Positions 51,794 to 63,814 of a stretch of 64,000 bases of DNA are shown here, piece after piece. This DNA comes from Morinoia aosen. Lineage: Eukaryota; Arthropoda; Malacostraca; Amphipoda; Talitridae. The notes under the pieces were generated by a model. It made no database searches, was not told the DNA's origin, and was given only the letters and a program-made list of their open reading frames with translations. The DNA lies in NCBI GenBank assembly GCA_030386875.1, contig CM059559.1, positions 70,322,392-70,386,391 of the forward strand, written 5' to 3'. Position numbers and translations under genes: made by a program. Each line of letters opens with the position of its first letter. The stretch's first letter is position 1.

Positions 51794-53264
51794 GGGAACC
51801 ATGCTCGGGGCATATGCAGTCCAAAAGTCGATTCTCCCAATTTTTTTTTTATTGCTTTAAATGAGTTTGAGATATGTCCCCGAATGTCTGTAAAAATATC
51901 AGGAACGTATCCCAGAGCTAACGTCCCCCCCGGGAGGGGGAGAGCATCCCCCTTACGGACCTTTTTTTCATTTTTGAACTTAGAGCAATGAAATTTGGTA
52001 CACTGATAGGAAATGCAATTTAGAATCATTTATAATTATGACAAAATGCGATTTTCTTGAAAAGAAAATGGGAAATCATAGAAAACGACATTTTGGGGGG
52101 TTTTCTAAATGCTTCTTCTCCTACAGTTTTTGAGCTACAGTAATGATTTTGGTATCATTGGATGCAGAATAATGTGGGCATTCAAAAAAATATTTAAATT
52201 TTCAATTTTTTTTTATTTTTTTATTTATATATTTCATCATTCATATTCCTCAAGGTAAACATCCCCCTTCCGAATATTTTTTTTATTATTGAATTTAGAG
52301 CAATGAAATTTGGTATACTGATAGGAAACGCAATTTAGAATCATTTATCATTTGTGACAAAATGCGATTTTCTTGAAAAGAAAATGGAAAATCATGGAAA
52401 ACGACATTTTTTTTTGGGGGGGGGGTTCTAAATGCTTCTTCTCTGATAGTTTTTGAGCTACAGTAATGATTTTGGTATCATTAGATGCAGAATAACGTGG
52501 AAATTCCAAAAACTTGAATGCTTTTCCTCAAATTTTCAATATAAAAATTAAAAAAAATAAAAATAAAAAAATCTAAATATTCTAAAGAAAATTCAAATTT
52601 ATGACGTCATAACTTTGAAACAAGAAAGAATTTTGAAAAACTTCCTAATACATTGTAAAGCCCTTGTTTTTCTGTATCCAATGATACAGAAATTATCACT
52701 GAAACTCAAAAACTGTAGGAGGAGAAGCATTTTTTTTTAAAATAGGTTTTATGAAACAAGTAAGTTGTCAAGACATTCGTTATAATGGGGCCGAAGTTTA
52801 CACAGCTAGAGCAATGTGGTTTGCTGTATTTGGAAGTCTAATGTGTACTCTAAAATTGTTGGTATAATGATTTTCAAAAATTTTACGTGAATTTTTTTTC
52901 CGTAGACTTTTTACCCTAAATTTAAAGCTTTTTCAAAAAAACTCTATAAATTCAAAATAAATTCAAATTCAAAAACCGAATACCAACATTTTTGGAGCAC
53001 ACATTGTACTTTCGCATGCAACAAACTGCATTGCTCTAGCTTTCTAAATTTCGGCCCCATTATAACGAATGGTATAAATATAATTTTTATTATTTATCAT
53101 GAATAACTCATTTTCTATGTCCCAATGCAAAAAAACTTGTAGAAGAAAAGTTGTTGGGAATCTAGAGATCTAGTAGTCTGCAAATTTTCGTAGACGTAAG
53201 TTCGATAGAAAAAAATCTACGGATGGAAAATCAAGTTATGGGCCGACCGGTGAGCATGGTTCCC
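51794..53264. mobile_element. Second TTAA-flanked non-coding element family (1.47 kb)
   Basis: TTAA at 51,790-51,793 and 53,265-53,268 flank GGGAACCATGCTC and GAGCATGGTTCCC. The interior has a direct repeat of about 220 bases (from 51,950 and from 52,264, both with GCAATGAAATTTGGTA and TTTTTGAGCTACAGTAATGA) and an inverted partial copy at 52.67-52.74 kb. There is no coding sequence. The layout resembles the 19.2-kb element, but the sequence differs. Confidence 0.75.
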
Positions 53265-53274
53265 TTAACGTAAC

Positions 53275-54855
53275 CTTCTCCCTATTTCTCCTATGTAACT
53301 ACTTGGGTAATCTTTATTGAAAAAACTGAGTGGGGGAAAATATAACAATTTTATTTATTCACATTTATTTTTTAACCCGTATGAAATAATGATAATTTAT
53401 TACGGGTGATAACACCTACGCGATGACGTGAAATAAATAGGGCCTACAGCAAAGAAATTTAGTGAAGTGTGCTGATTGGGTATAAGGTAGGAAATTTAGG
53501 GTTCGTAGAAGAAAAACCGTCGGATTTAGCTTGCAGAGAGACGCAACACGCCCAGCGCGGCGCTTCCGGCGGAAAAGCCACCACCCTCAAACTACCTACA
53601 AAAAATTACCCCCTAACACTAGCATCATATGCGCAAAGCGCATCTCTATCAGTTTCCTATCTATCCTTGTCCGTTTCACCCCTTCTCTTCCCGACACACT
53701 CTGCGTCAAACCCTATCTCCGTCTTTTCTATAAGCATCGAACGAACGAACTGCTGTTAATGCTTTTCTTACCTGAACGTTATTTATGTATATCATAAAAC
53801 GATGCATTTGCAAGCACAATTTCATTTAGGTATAACACATTCAAATCTAGCATATTACCTATAAGTGGCAACGAAAATACTGAAATCGTTGACAACATTC
53901 AATTCAATACTGACCAAACCTTAATATTAAATCTATGATGATCACATCTGTAAACGTTAAACTGTCTGCTAGCAGTAACAAGTAAATGCTTACAAAAAAT
54001 ATATAATATAATACTTACATGTGAAAACTTGTGCCTGGATCTTTTTTGCGACTACTGCTGCACTTAGACACAATGCATGAACGCGTCATATTGAAAAAAA
54101 TCGTCCTTGACCGTATGGTAATTTTAAGGAGGAAATTAAAATCGAACCACTAACGACAGATTTATTGTAGTTTCTGTAGTTTCAAGACGAAATCGTTGTC
54201 CATTGAAGTAGGTTATAATTTAGAAACCGTTTAAATTAACTTGTTCAGTTAAAGGATCGACGTATTCTGTAATGGAAAGACAAGAAAACTAAGTACAATT
54301 TAAGCAAGCTAACAGAAAGTTACTATGTTGCAGTTGTAGGCAAGTTGTTTTGTTCATAAACAGGAATCTCCCTCTGCTCACCCAAAAAAATAACGCAGGC
54401 TCATTTTTAGGATAACCAGGCGACACGCCGACGATGGGTCTCCACTAACCACGAGAAAAGTTTAACCAAGCGCCACCGAAGAAGTAGAGATGCGCCGCGT
54501 ATTCTTATCTGAACAATGTTCAGGTTCAAAGTAACGGTTACTAGGACACAATAATATAAAGTATTCGAATGATTCACGAAAGTATGACAATATAATCAAT
54601 ATAATAGTTTCATTATTACAGCCTAGTTTACGTACCTATTTGTCGCCTTCAAAAGGGACCATAAAGAGCTCTGTGAAGCTTTTAGAAAGAGGAAAATAGA
54701 GTAAGAATAGTTCGATCCACTCTATTATACCAACAAAGTTAATTTGTTAGGAATCATGCAAATAAGCATGGCCTTATTTTTATTAGTTAATTCAAGGACA
54801 TCGCCTCAGGTGAATTTAAGTTAATTCTGCTTTCACGCAGCCAATACATTAGTTG
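53275..54855. other. Intergenic stretch
   Basis: No supported gene. A GC-richer patch at 53,530-53,760 (GCGCAAAGCGCATCTC) has overlapping open frames without recognisable domains and looks like repeat-derived DNA. Confidence 0.45.
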
Positions 54856-54859
54856 AAGG

Positions 54860-55105
54860 TGTGCCGATACGGTTATTCACCTTCTCTGCACATGTATCTG
54901 TACGTACGTTCAGGCCACGCCTGGTGGCATCTCGGTAGTAGTGCGCCGCTGACTCAGCAATTTGACAGTATATAAGAGCATGCGCGAAGTTCTAGAGTCG
55001 CATTTGGATCCGTGTTCCTCCCCCTTGCTACATCGCTACCAGTAAAGTCGCACAGTAACCAGCGTTATCACTGACCTTCGGTCATCACCACCTTTTGCCT
55101 TCACA
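54860..55105 (+). repeat. 5' LTR
   Basis: 246 bases; the first 180 or so are identical to the 3' LTR. A TATA box (AGTATATAAGAGC) at about 54,967-54,979 marks the likely promoter. Small indels differ from the 3' LTR near TTTGGATCCGTGTTCC and at the end. Confidence 0.92.
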
Positions 55106-55124
55106 CTGGTGGCAAGACAAGTGA
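55106..55124 (+). other. Candidate primer binding site
   Basis: TGGTGGCAAGACAAGTG follows the LTR after one base and begins with the expected TGG; the matching tRNA is not identified. Confidence 0.45.
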
Positions 55125-55214
55125 CGGACCCACGAATTCGCGAAGATATTTTTGAGAAGCCAAGAAGATAAAGTATTCGACGAGAAACCTAAATAAGTTT
55201 GAGAAGAGGGTCGA

Positions 55215-55556
55215 GTGACTTCGGCAAATCAAGACGACGGAGATAACTACAGAGAATTCGAGAGAACTCCAGGAAAATCGTCTGGTGACGAGAAGAAATA
55301 TACATTCTACGAAGATTATCTGCAGAGACTGCAGAGCAACGAGATATCGACTATAAGGACAGCATCGACGGACAGCGAAGCTTCAGAGATCAACGGAGCG
55401 AGCGACTACGGAGCTCAAAACTTCAACTACGAGGTGATTCAGCCGACTACAGTTACGTCAACTTCGTGCTACGGGCGGAGCAGTGACGGTGCATCGCCTA
55501 CAACGATGGCAGAGATCACGACATCGTGCGACAACTCTAACTACAATTTAAGATAA
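55215..55556 (+). CDS. Small acidic ORF in the LARD-like element
   Basis: The 113-codon frame opens with GTG; there is no ATG until far inside. It reads NREFERTPGK-like charged sequence, then YTFYEDYLQRLQSNEIS and a Ser/Thr-rich end. No gag zinc knuckle or other motif is present. Its position just after the leader is where gag would start, so it may be a gag remnant or a short regulatory ORF. Coding status is uncertain. Confidence 0.3.
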   Translation: MTSANQDDGDNYREFERTPGKSSGDEKKYTFYEDYLQRLQSNEISTIRTASTDSEASEINGASDYGAQNFNYEVIQPTTVTSTSCYGRSSDGASPTTMAEITTSCDNSNYNLR

Positions 55557-56506
55557 GTAAAGCAGCAATTAATGGTGATAATTGTAACAGTGTCGTTGCA
55601 GCTAACTATTCATTGCACGTGAGGCAGGCTGCGTGTAGAGTGCGCGTTAGCCAGTACGTGCGGGCGTCAAGGTCAAACTAGCTGGGCTGTACTTGCAGGC
55701 TGCAGCTGTAGAGAGCAGACAGTGTGTTTCAATGATCCCCAGACATGAGCTGTTTTCAAGGTGTTACGAGTCCTGTTTTTTAAAGTGAGTGGCGCTATTT
55801 TCTTGAAGTGTTGCTATAAGTGTTTCAAGTAATTTTGTATTGTTTTAGTTGTGCAAAATTGCGCTTGAGCGACGTTAAACTCAGTTGAGCAGTGATGTTA
55901 TTTGTGTAATACGTAGACGCCAAACTAGTATCGTAACTATGCCTGAAATTTCAGTAACCAGCGCGTCTGTAGCGAGTACAATGTCTACCACGAATATTTT
56001 TCTGACGTGGATTTATTTGCGAAAGAAACATAAGTATCCTTAAATGCCTTCTGTGGTCGGTACAACATGTAGGTCATGTGATATTTTTTTTTGCTGGTTG
56101 CGTCTGGTAGGATGATGGAGGGGGGAAATGCGTTTCCAATTTGCCCAAAGGTTATGCTGAAGACCTTTGTAAAAATCAATTTTCTAGCGTTTAGTATAAG
56201 TCGAATTCGAGAGACCACGGATCAAGGGATACTTTATTGAGAGAACGATTCACTGTATTGAGAGAACAGGAATTGAAAGATAGTTTTCGACTAGTACAGA
56301 GCAGACTGAGGATTAAGCCTAGCGAGGAATAATAACGATGAAATATGAAGTAATGACGAGAAAACTATGAGGAACTATATTGTGGTATTTACTGTGGTGA
56401 GAAGTGCTATGTGACTTCGAGAATTAAATAAGTAGGAAGGAGTAACGATACTCTTCCGAGTGAGGTAAATAATCATGGGTGATATTCTGATGGTACCTGA
56501 TGTGTA

Positions 56507-56785
56507 AGAATTGCACGGTTAAAGTAAAAAGGAAGTATTTTGTGCAAGGATTGCACGGTTAAAGTAAAAAGGTAGTATTTTGTGCAAGGATTGCACGGTT
56601 AAAGTAAAAAGGAAGTATTTTGTGCAAGGATTGCACGGTTAAAGTAAAAAGGAAGTATTTTGTGCAAGGATTGCACGGTTAAAATAAAAAGGAAGTATTT
56701 TGTGCAAGGATTGCACGGTTAAAGTAAAAAGGAAGTATTTTGTGCAAGGATTGCACGGTTAAAGTAAGAAGAAAGTATTTTTTAA
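56507..56785 (+). repeat. 40-bp tandem repeat inside the LARD-like element (7 copies)
   Basis: The unit contains GGATTGCACGGTTAAAGTAA and AAAGGAAGTATTTTGTGC. The first copy has AAGAATTG and the last diverges. Variation is confined to single bases, suggesting recent expansion. Confidence 0.93.
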
Positions 56786-58344
56786 TACCGTATATAATGC
56801 AGTGTGTCTGATGGCAGACATGGTTGCCCAGAGGAGGCGTAAAGAGTAATATTTGCTACGGTAGAGAGGACAGAAATGCTGTAGGGCTATCTGGGAAAAG
56901 GCAAATTAGTACCAGGTAATTCTATCAGCGAGGTAAAAGTATTGAAGTAGAAATGAATTCGCGCAGACAATTAAGTGAGTAAGCTTTATAGAAGCGAATG
57001 TTTGCAATGTTCACGGTAATGCGGATCTACCCAAAGTCGACAGTGTTTGTGGTGAAAGTTTCAATGCCATCTCTGGTAAAGACGTTGGGGTAGTATCTGT
57101 AGAGCCGAGGCATTGTTGTAACGATATTCGTGTTGACGACCTAGGAATTAATGCCAGTGATACCATGATGGTCAGAGTGTGCAGAGCTGCACGCAGCTGC
57201 ACCGAGACATTGCACTCGGAGAAAAAAGAGCAATAGACGACATGCAAACGCTGACTCATACGTCAGACAGTGAGGAGCCGAACTTCCTGTGGCTCTGTTT
57301 AGCAACAGTTGGTAGTCAAGCTACGAAGGCGTGGGCATGAACATGACTGGTGAAGTCATGTTTAAGATGTGTTTTGAAGAATTGTGGCTGTTCTTAATGT
57401 TTTTGAGCACGTTTACGATCTAGTGCGAAACTCGAATTTCATACTCAGTAAAGTTTTATGTTGTGTAATTTATTATTCGAACGTAACAGAATGTAAAATT
57501 TATCATCAAGTCTCCCAAAGTTTCTACTGGATAATTTACAACGGATTGAACGATTAAAATTTAGAGTATTTCACGTCAATATAAATTTTTACCTTGACAT
57601 TAAATCGTGTTTTTACCTTAAAAAGTATGTCCTTACGTGTTCAATCGTGTTCTTTTTGTTGTATTTGCTTATGCTTCAGGTTTAACCTCGTGTATGCTTT
57701 AGTATTTAACCTTGTTGATTAAGGTCTTAACGAAACGTAAAGTAACCATTCACTGTGTACCAGTTCAACAAGTACAGTATAATAATACGTAATTTTATTA
57801 GTTTTGAATTCCACATTTGCGAGATAAGATTACTGATGTGTTTTGTTTCATGAGAAATTTGAATGTCTGTCACGAAGATTAAATGTAAATGCGAAATTTA
57901 GTCGTTTTTATTAGTTTAGCAATTGTGTTACGGGAAAATTCATGAATGGTAATGAGGAAGCTAATTTTGGTTGTCATTAAAATTATTGATTTAAAAGCTT
58001 TAAGGAAGTTTAACCGTCATTAACTGCCTATTTAGATTCTGTAATGGATAACTGTGACATTAATGGTGTTTCTCATTATACTTTATTCAAGCATTTATGT
58101 ACTAAATTTTGCGTTTGGGTCATGCTAATCGTTTTTGCATTGATTTCCAATTTCAGTTCGAGCGTGTACGAGTGGTAACACATCTGTAACGCGATTCATG
58201 CTGCTGTGCCGCAAAGAAGCACAGCGAGTACGAGCGAGTCACGTAGAAAGCACGTGACGGGTTACGCACTAAGCTGTGCGGAGTCCGGCCGCGCAGACTG
58301 GCGCCCAGAAACTGTCAACAAACATCGATGGCCTTGGCGGCAGC

Positions 58345-58465
58345 TAAGCTTCGCGAGTAGTCAAGAGATTACTCGAATTCACCTTCGCGCGCAGCCAAGA
58401 GATTACTGAAATTTGCCTTCGCGCGCAGTGAAGAAATTAATGAAATACACCTTCGTGCGCCGTGA
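58345..58465 (+). repeat. ~34-bp degenerate tandem repeat (3-4 copies)
   Basis: Units of the form TTCGCGCGCAG, then MAAGAGATTACT and GAAATTNNCC recur at about 34-base spacing in the LARD-like interior. Confidence 0.65.
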
Positions 58466-60949
58466 TTTCAAAAGAGTAACTTACTTTGAAGGTTTAATGT
58501 GGTGTTAATACTTTATCCTTTACCATGGACATAGTGTTGAAAACGTGGTTTAATAAATTTAGTAACTTAAAATGTGGTAATTATAAATTCAGAGTAGTTT
58601 CAAGAATTTTGGACTTTGTTCACATGTTATTACTATTGGATTACGATAAATTGAAATTGTTTAGTGATTTTCCTTTTATTTTTGCAGAGTGCGAATCCCG
58701 ATTTTCATATTCATATTTGATGTTCTAAACTAGTGTGTTTTCGATTTTGTTACGTATCATATTATATCTTACTCCACGTTCTATATCGTTATGTTACCGA
58801 TAGAATTACGTTTTACGAGTCTACGGCACTCTGTTTATTCCGATTATTGTTTTACTAATGGTGGAAAAATTCCGTTCTAATTTGTGCGATGTTTGGTTAT
58901 AAGATTATCCAACTTCTATTTTTAAGTCTACGGTAACGAAGACGATATTTTGAATGTTTCTTTTTGGTGAAAACTTTAATGATGCTTAATTGAATATCAA
59001 CTCAACTTTTCTGTATTATTTTTCATTACTTACGAGGCAATAGTTTTGATTGTTATAAAATTTTCCGAAATTGCCTTGCCGAAGAACTCGTGTTTTGCTC
59101 GGTGTTAATCTTTCACCAGAGATGTAAGCGGATGTTTTATATTTACTCAGAATTAATGTTAAGTTGGTATTTCCAAGCTTGTGTTTTACGTATTTGTTTT
59201 TAAACTATGTTCGCGAAAATACTCGAATCGATGCAGTTTTCCGGTATATAATTATGATTTGTTTAATTTTGATTTATCGATAACTAAATTTATGCGAATA
59301 CGTTGTTCATTTAAAATTTCAGAGGCATTGTATATTTCATTTCATGCGTGTTTATTATTATCCTTAACGAATGTATTGTTTTTATTAAAAATTACATGGC
59401 GAGTATAAATCCTTATTTCTTAATTATGTTTGAATAAAAAGTTTTTTTTTTGTTGTTTCAACGATGCGATTAACTTCATTTTTACTGCGTTAGCATTTCA
59501 ACTGTTTATCACATAACAATGTTGCGGTAATTGTGACTTTTGCTTCAATGTTAATTTTAAGTAACATTCAATTTGGAATTTTCCTTGTGTAACCATACGT
59601 ATTTGTTTAATTTCATGTTATTGATGTAACATACTTTTCTTCTTTCGCATTCAAAGTTTTTTCGTATTCAAAGTTCTTTCGCATTCAGAGTCTAACGCAT
59701 TGCGAGTCGTATCGCATTCATCCGTACAGCAATTAAATTGTATAGCCAGGTCTTGCATCTGCTCGAGAGCCTTGCACGGTTCAATAACAACTCTGTGTTT
59801 ATAAAACAAGGCAGCTACTAGCCGTGGGAGCGAGGTCTAGGCGACGGTGTGGAATGTGCTTTGATGCGATGGTGTTGATGGATTTGTGTGTCGCCTAGCG
59901 ACACTATGTTTTCTTATATAAACGGATAATGTAGTGTTAAGTTTCACATATACTCGGGAAACGATCCTAAAACATTGAGTTATTTTTAATCTTGTATGTG
60001 TTTGTTATATCTAATACCTCACTCACGATAATGTTCAATAATAATACCATGTTCAGATGTATCAGTATTTCTCCTTTCGTTCCGATATCAGTATCTGTAT
60101 TTGATCGAATAAATTGTTAACAAATTTGATAAGGGATTGCGTTATCATTTGATGCGTATGTACCTTTAAATTAACGAGATATTGTTTTAAATTAATAGAA
60201 ATATTGTTTTAAATTTATTTCTTGACGAGTGTCGATGTAACTATGCGAGGTTGATACATGCGGCAGTTAAATTTTTTCTCGTTGTGAAATAAATATCATT
60301 TTTTTAAATAAAATTTATTTTTTTTTGTGTACTTGGTTTATAAATTTTTTTGACAATTTTTTCCTTGTTATTTACTAGCATTTCCCTTGTACGTGATTCA
60401 TTCGTACAGATTCACGGTTGATGTTCGCGTTTGTTTTCGACTCGTTCTTACCGTATTCTTATGGTACGTAAGTTATATCCTGGTTCCGGGGACCGTAGAT
60501 TTTTGATTCGATGTTCTTGTTTTCTTGCTACTTTTAAGTCGAACGATGTACTTCTGTTGCGGTTCTTGTCGACTTTACTTCGACGCGTTTTCATATTATT
60601 AACGGATATATCTTTGTTTTATTGAATATATTCCTTCTTTTCTGATGTTTACTTCATGCGATGTTGGTAAGAACGTATTGTTTTAATTAAGATTTTTCTT
60701 TCTTGCTTCCATTCCGTGCTGTTGTACTGCGGCTCTCATCCTCTTTTGTGGTTGGGGGTAATTCGTTAATTTTCATACTTTACCACGCCTAGTCAAATTA
60801 AAGTTGATGTATTGATTTACGGATTGTCACAAGGTGGTAATTTTAAGAATTTAGTGACTACTGGGATATCTTTAAATAACTTGGTCGATTTTCGAGTTGT
60901 GATTTTACACTTGGATTAAATTATTGGCCGTTTGTTAATTAATCTGGCA

Positions 60950-60962
60950 TGGGTGGGGGAGG
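60950..60962 (+). other. Polypurine tract
   Basis: GGGTGGGGGAGG lies directly before the 3' LTR and would prime plus-strand synthesis. Confidence 0.75.
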
Positions 60963-61214
60963 TGTGTGCCGATACGGTTATTCACCTTCTCTGCACATGT
61001 ATCTGTACGTACGTTCAGGCCACGCCTGGTGGCATCTCGGTAGTAGTGCGCCGCTGACTCAGCAATTTGACAGTATATAAGAGCATGCGCGAAGTTCTAG
61101 AGTCGCATTTGGGCCGTGTTCCTACCCCCTGTACATCGCTACCAGTAAAGTCGCACAGTAACCAGCGTTATCACTGACCTTCGGACTTCATCACACCCAC
61201 CTTCTGCCTTCACA
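60963..61214 (+). repeat. 3' LTR
   Basis: 252 bases; matches the 5' LTR with a few indels near its 3' end and is followed by AAGG. Confidence 0.92.
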
Positions 61215-61504
61215 AAGGTTTATTTCTGCGTATCGCAGCCGATAAGGTAATCCGCCACACGGGCAACCAGAGGGTGACTGACAACTCCTCTACTTCTAGT
61301 TTAAGGTAGTTTAGTTCAATTTATTAATTCGTTTTTAAAATGAAAAATTGAAACCGGCATTAAGCCAAACTCACCAACACACTAAAGAGTGGAACGAAAG
61401 TGGCGCAAACATGCAAAATTATAACTCAATAAAACGAAATCACAGTCACACAAACTAAACATTAAGCGGAAAAGAAGAAACTTAACCCTACATACAAGGT
61501 CACG

Positions 61505-61800
61505 TGTAAGCCACATGGTTACGACATGGATTGTCCATGTTTGCCATATGGGTTCTATCTGCCTATGCTATGTGGAAACCACATGGACTTTTGGAAAGTG
61601 GCCCCACCTGGTACCCACATGGTTAGGACACGTGTCGAGGATGTGGGTCCTACATGTAAACCACATGCCTCGTGGTTATCCCTCGCTTCTGCCAGCTAAG
61701 ATCCATGTGGTAATTACGCGTGGGATCCATCTATGAATCAAGCAGACTTACCATGAATTCTACCGACGTGTATTATACACCGTGTCCATGTGGTTATCAA
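61505..61800. repeat. Dense CCACATG/CATGTGG words
   Basis: CCACATGG, CATGTGG and relatives occur about a dozen times in 300 bases. The block begins AGCCACATGGTTACG and ends GTCCATGTGGTTATC, so it may be a MITE with poorly preserved inverted ends. Confidence 0.45.
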
Positions 61801-62880
61801 AGTTAGTTGATCGCATCGGTGTGACGGTGCCGCTTCATTGTCATGTCTTGTAGGAGATTACCTGTTTGCACTCAAACGTGTAAAACACGTCCCCCCAAAA
61901 TGCCATTCTCCTCCCGCACTAATCCTTGATTCCATATATGGTTATTTTATGAACACTCATGCAAATGTTTCGCGACTTACTTTGCAGTAATTTATCAACC
62001 GGGACAGTAATTAGTGGCGAAAGGAATTGCATCTCAGTATTCATAGGGTTTCATGGCAGCCTCCACCACTCTTTGTGGCGTGTTTTAGTGACATATATAC
62101 AAGTATTATACTAATATTTATGTCACAAGGCTGTTAATTCACAAAGGCGCACATGCATTGTGAATGAAATATCAACCGACGATCTCGGAGCAACTTGCAA
62201 ATTGCGATATTTTTCCACAGTGAAGAAAGTAGGGTTAACAGCCAGGCTAAGATGCAGTGAATAATTCCATTATTCAAACATTTCCAATTTTCTTTGTACT
62301 CATTGACTTGTAATAAGAGAAATTCAAAAATTGAATGCTTCTATAAATAAGGCTTTCAAAGAAGAACAAAGACTATGAACCTTCCATTGCATAACTTACA
62401 CCACGCTATACCTGGTGTCCCATGAAAATGTCTATGACTTTTCGATTGATTATATCTCCGCAATAAATTAACATATTTGAAATGTCTTCTTTTCACAGTG
62501 TTGCAAATTTAGTTTCTTTTTCGAATAATTTAAGTTTTTGAAAATCTTTTAAAACCACTTAACAGTGATCGATTGACTAAAAGAGGTAGAAAAACCAATT
62601 GTTCAAAGGAATGTTTTAAAAACAACACTGGCAATCTTCTTCATTTCTCAATGCCTACTGTTAAAAATAATTCGGGATAATTAACAAGCTCGTCTTGTTA
62701 ATTATCCCTATCTTCCACTTAGATTCACTAATACTGCGAATTGAATGATGTTCCTAGAAATATACAGGAGCACAATTAACACCGATCACGTCCTGAGCAG
62801 AACTAAGTAACGGTTACGGAAGACGGAGCACGGAAGTTTGAATAGGAGGCGCCACAACGTCTGAGAGGAGGGGTAGTTGC
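61801..62880. other. Intergenic stretch, no supported gene
   Basis: One short hairpin TTAATTATCC/GGATAATTAA with the loop around ACAAGCTCGTCTTG occurs at about 62,675-62,706; otherwise nothing is recognised. Confidence 0.45.
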
Positions 62881-62886
62881 CAGTAG

Positions 62887-63130
62887 GGTTGCGGAGTCGG
62901 AGGAATAAATTTTCGACTCCGACTCCGACTCCACCTTTCCAGAATTTGGCGACTCCGACTCCGACTCCGACTCCACCTTTCCAGAATTTGGCGACTCCGA
63001 CTCCACCTTTTCAGAATTTGGCGACTCCGACTCCGACTCCGACTCCACCTTTCCAAAATTTGGCGACTCCAACACCGACTCCGCCTATCCGCAATTTTGG
63101 GACTCCAACTCCACCTATTCATAATTTATG
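62887..63130. repeat. GACTCC-rich repeat (hAT-MITE-like)
   Basis: GGGTTGCGGAGTCGGAGG is followed by four to five units of (GACTCC)n, then CACCTTTCCAGAATTTGGC. Such GGAGTCGG arrays are common at ends of hAT-type MITEs in animal genomes; the second end is not found. It can be translated but is not coding. Confidence 0.65.
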
Positions 63131-63157
63131 AGATGAATATTTTATTTCTTAACTAGC

Positions 63158-63235
63158 GTACACGGTCCGTCAAAAATGACGGGATTCAATACCTTTCTTC
63201 AACAAATTTTCGTTCGAGAGGAGTTTCCATGCTTA
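63158..63235 (+). repeat. Terminal end of the 35-kb inverted-repeat family (copy A)
   Basis: GTACACGGTCCGTCAAAAAT, then GACGGGATTCAATACCTTTC matches the left arm at 35,018-35,075. Similarity stops after about 75 bases. Confidence 0.65.
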
Positions 63236-63394
63236 AACTCATTCCAAAGGTAACTTATTTTTTTTATTAGAGTAATAAACACTCAGAACACAGTATTTTT
63301 GAGCCGCAAGAGAAGTAGTTATAGCCATTCGTGTCGTATCCTAGATACAGAAATTCAGCATTACTGAAAGGAACTGCGAGCTTGTGTATGTATA

Positions 63395-63500
63395 GTGTAA
63401 TATGCAATACAGTACATTGTAATACAGTATATTGTAATATACAATACAGCATATTGTAACAGGCCATACGGTACATTGTAATATACAATATCCGGCTGAA
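63395..63500. repeat. Degenerate ATTGTAATACAGTA repeat
   Basis: About five diverged units of 17-24 bases (CAGTAYATTGTAATAY) run in tandem and include small palindromes (ATTGTAATATACAAT). Confidence 0.75.
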
Positions 63501-63814
63501 CTCGGTATTCACGATTCAAACTCTGGTATATAAGGCTCTGGATCTCTCAATTGTTTTGATAGTGGCATTATAGCTAGAGCACTTTTACGAAAATGAGTGT
63601 ATTAATTCACCGTGAACTGAAACCAAGACCGCCAGTGCTAATTTTTTGCCTATCGATTCTTAAGAGCGTGACACGAAACGTATACTCGTAAATAAACACA
63701 CGACTGTCATTCTTCGTAGTAGACGGTTGCAGATGTTGAAACCTGTACATATGTTCACTATATTCTTTATTAACGAACGACTTTTAAATTGACTGCAGAA
63801 TGTTAATAATCAAG

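Larger units (their letters stand above)
54860..61214 (+). mobile_element. Complete LTR retrotransposon without pol (LARD-like), AAGG target duplication
   Basis: Two LTRs of about 250 bases start TGTGCCGATACGG and end TTCACA, flanked by AAGG at 54,856-54,859 and 61,215-61,218. A PPT-like GGGTGGGGGAGG precedes the 3' LTR, and a primer-site candidate starts TGGTGGCAAGAC at 55,107. The 5.86-kb interior has no RT, RNase H, integrase or protease on either strand. It has short ORFs and tandem repeats only. A four-base duplication fits a Gypsy-type integrase supplied in trans. Confidence 0.88.

Noticed and set aside
58206..58409. 67-codon open frame in the LARD-like interior as a gene
   Set aside because: It overlaps the 34-bp degenerate repeat and has no motif or conserved start.
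62803..63131. Glu/Ser and Pro/Thr repeat proteins from the GACTCC array
   Set aside because: All frames of a hexamer array stay open, so coding cannot be inferred; the array is typical of MITE ends.
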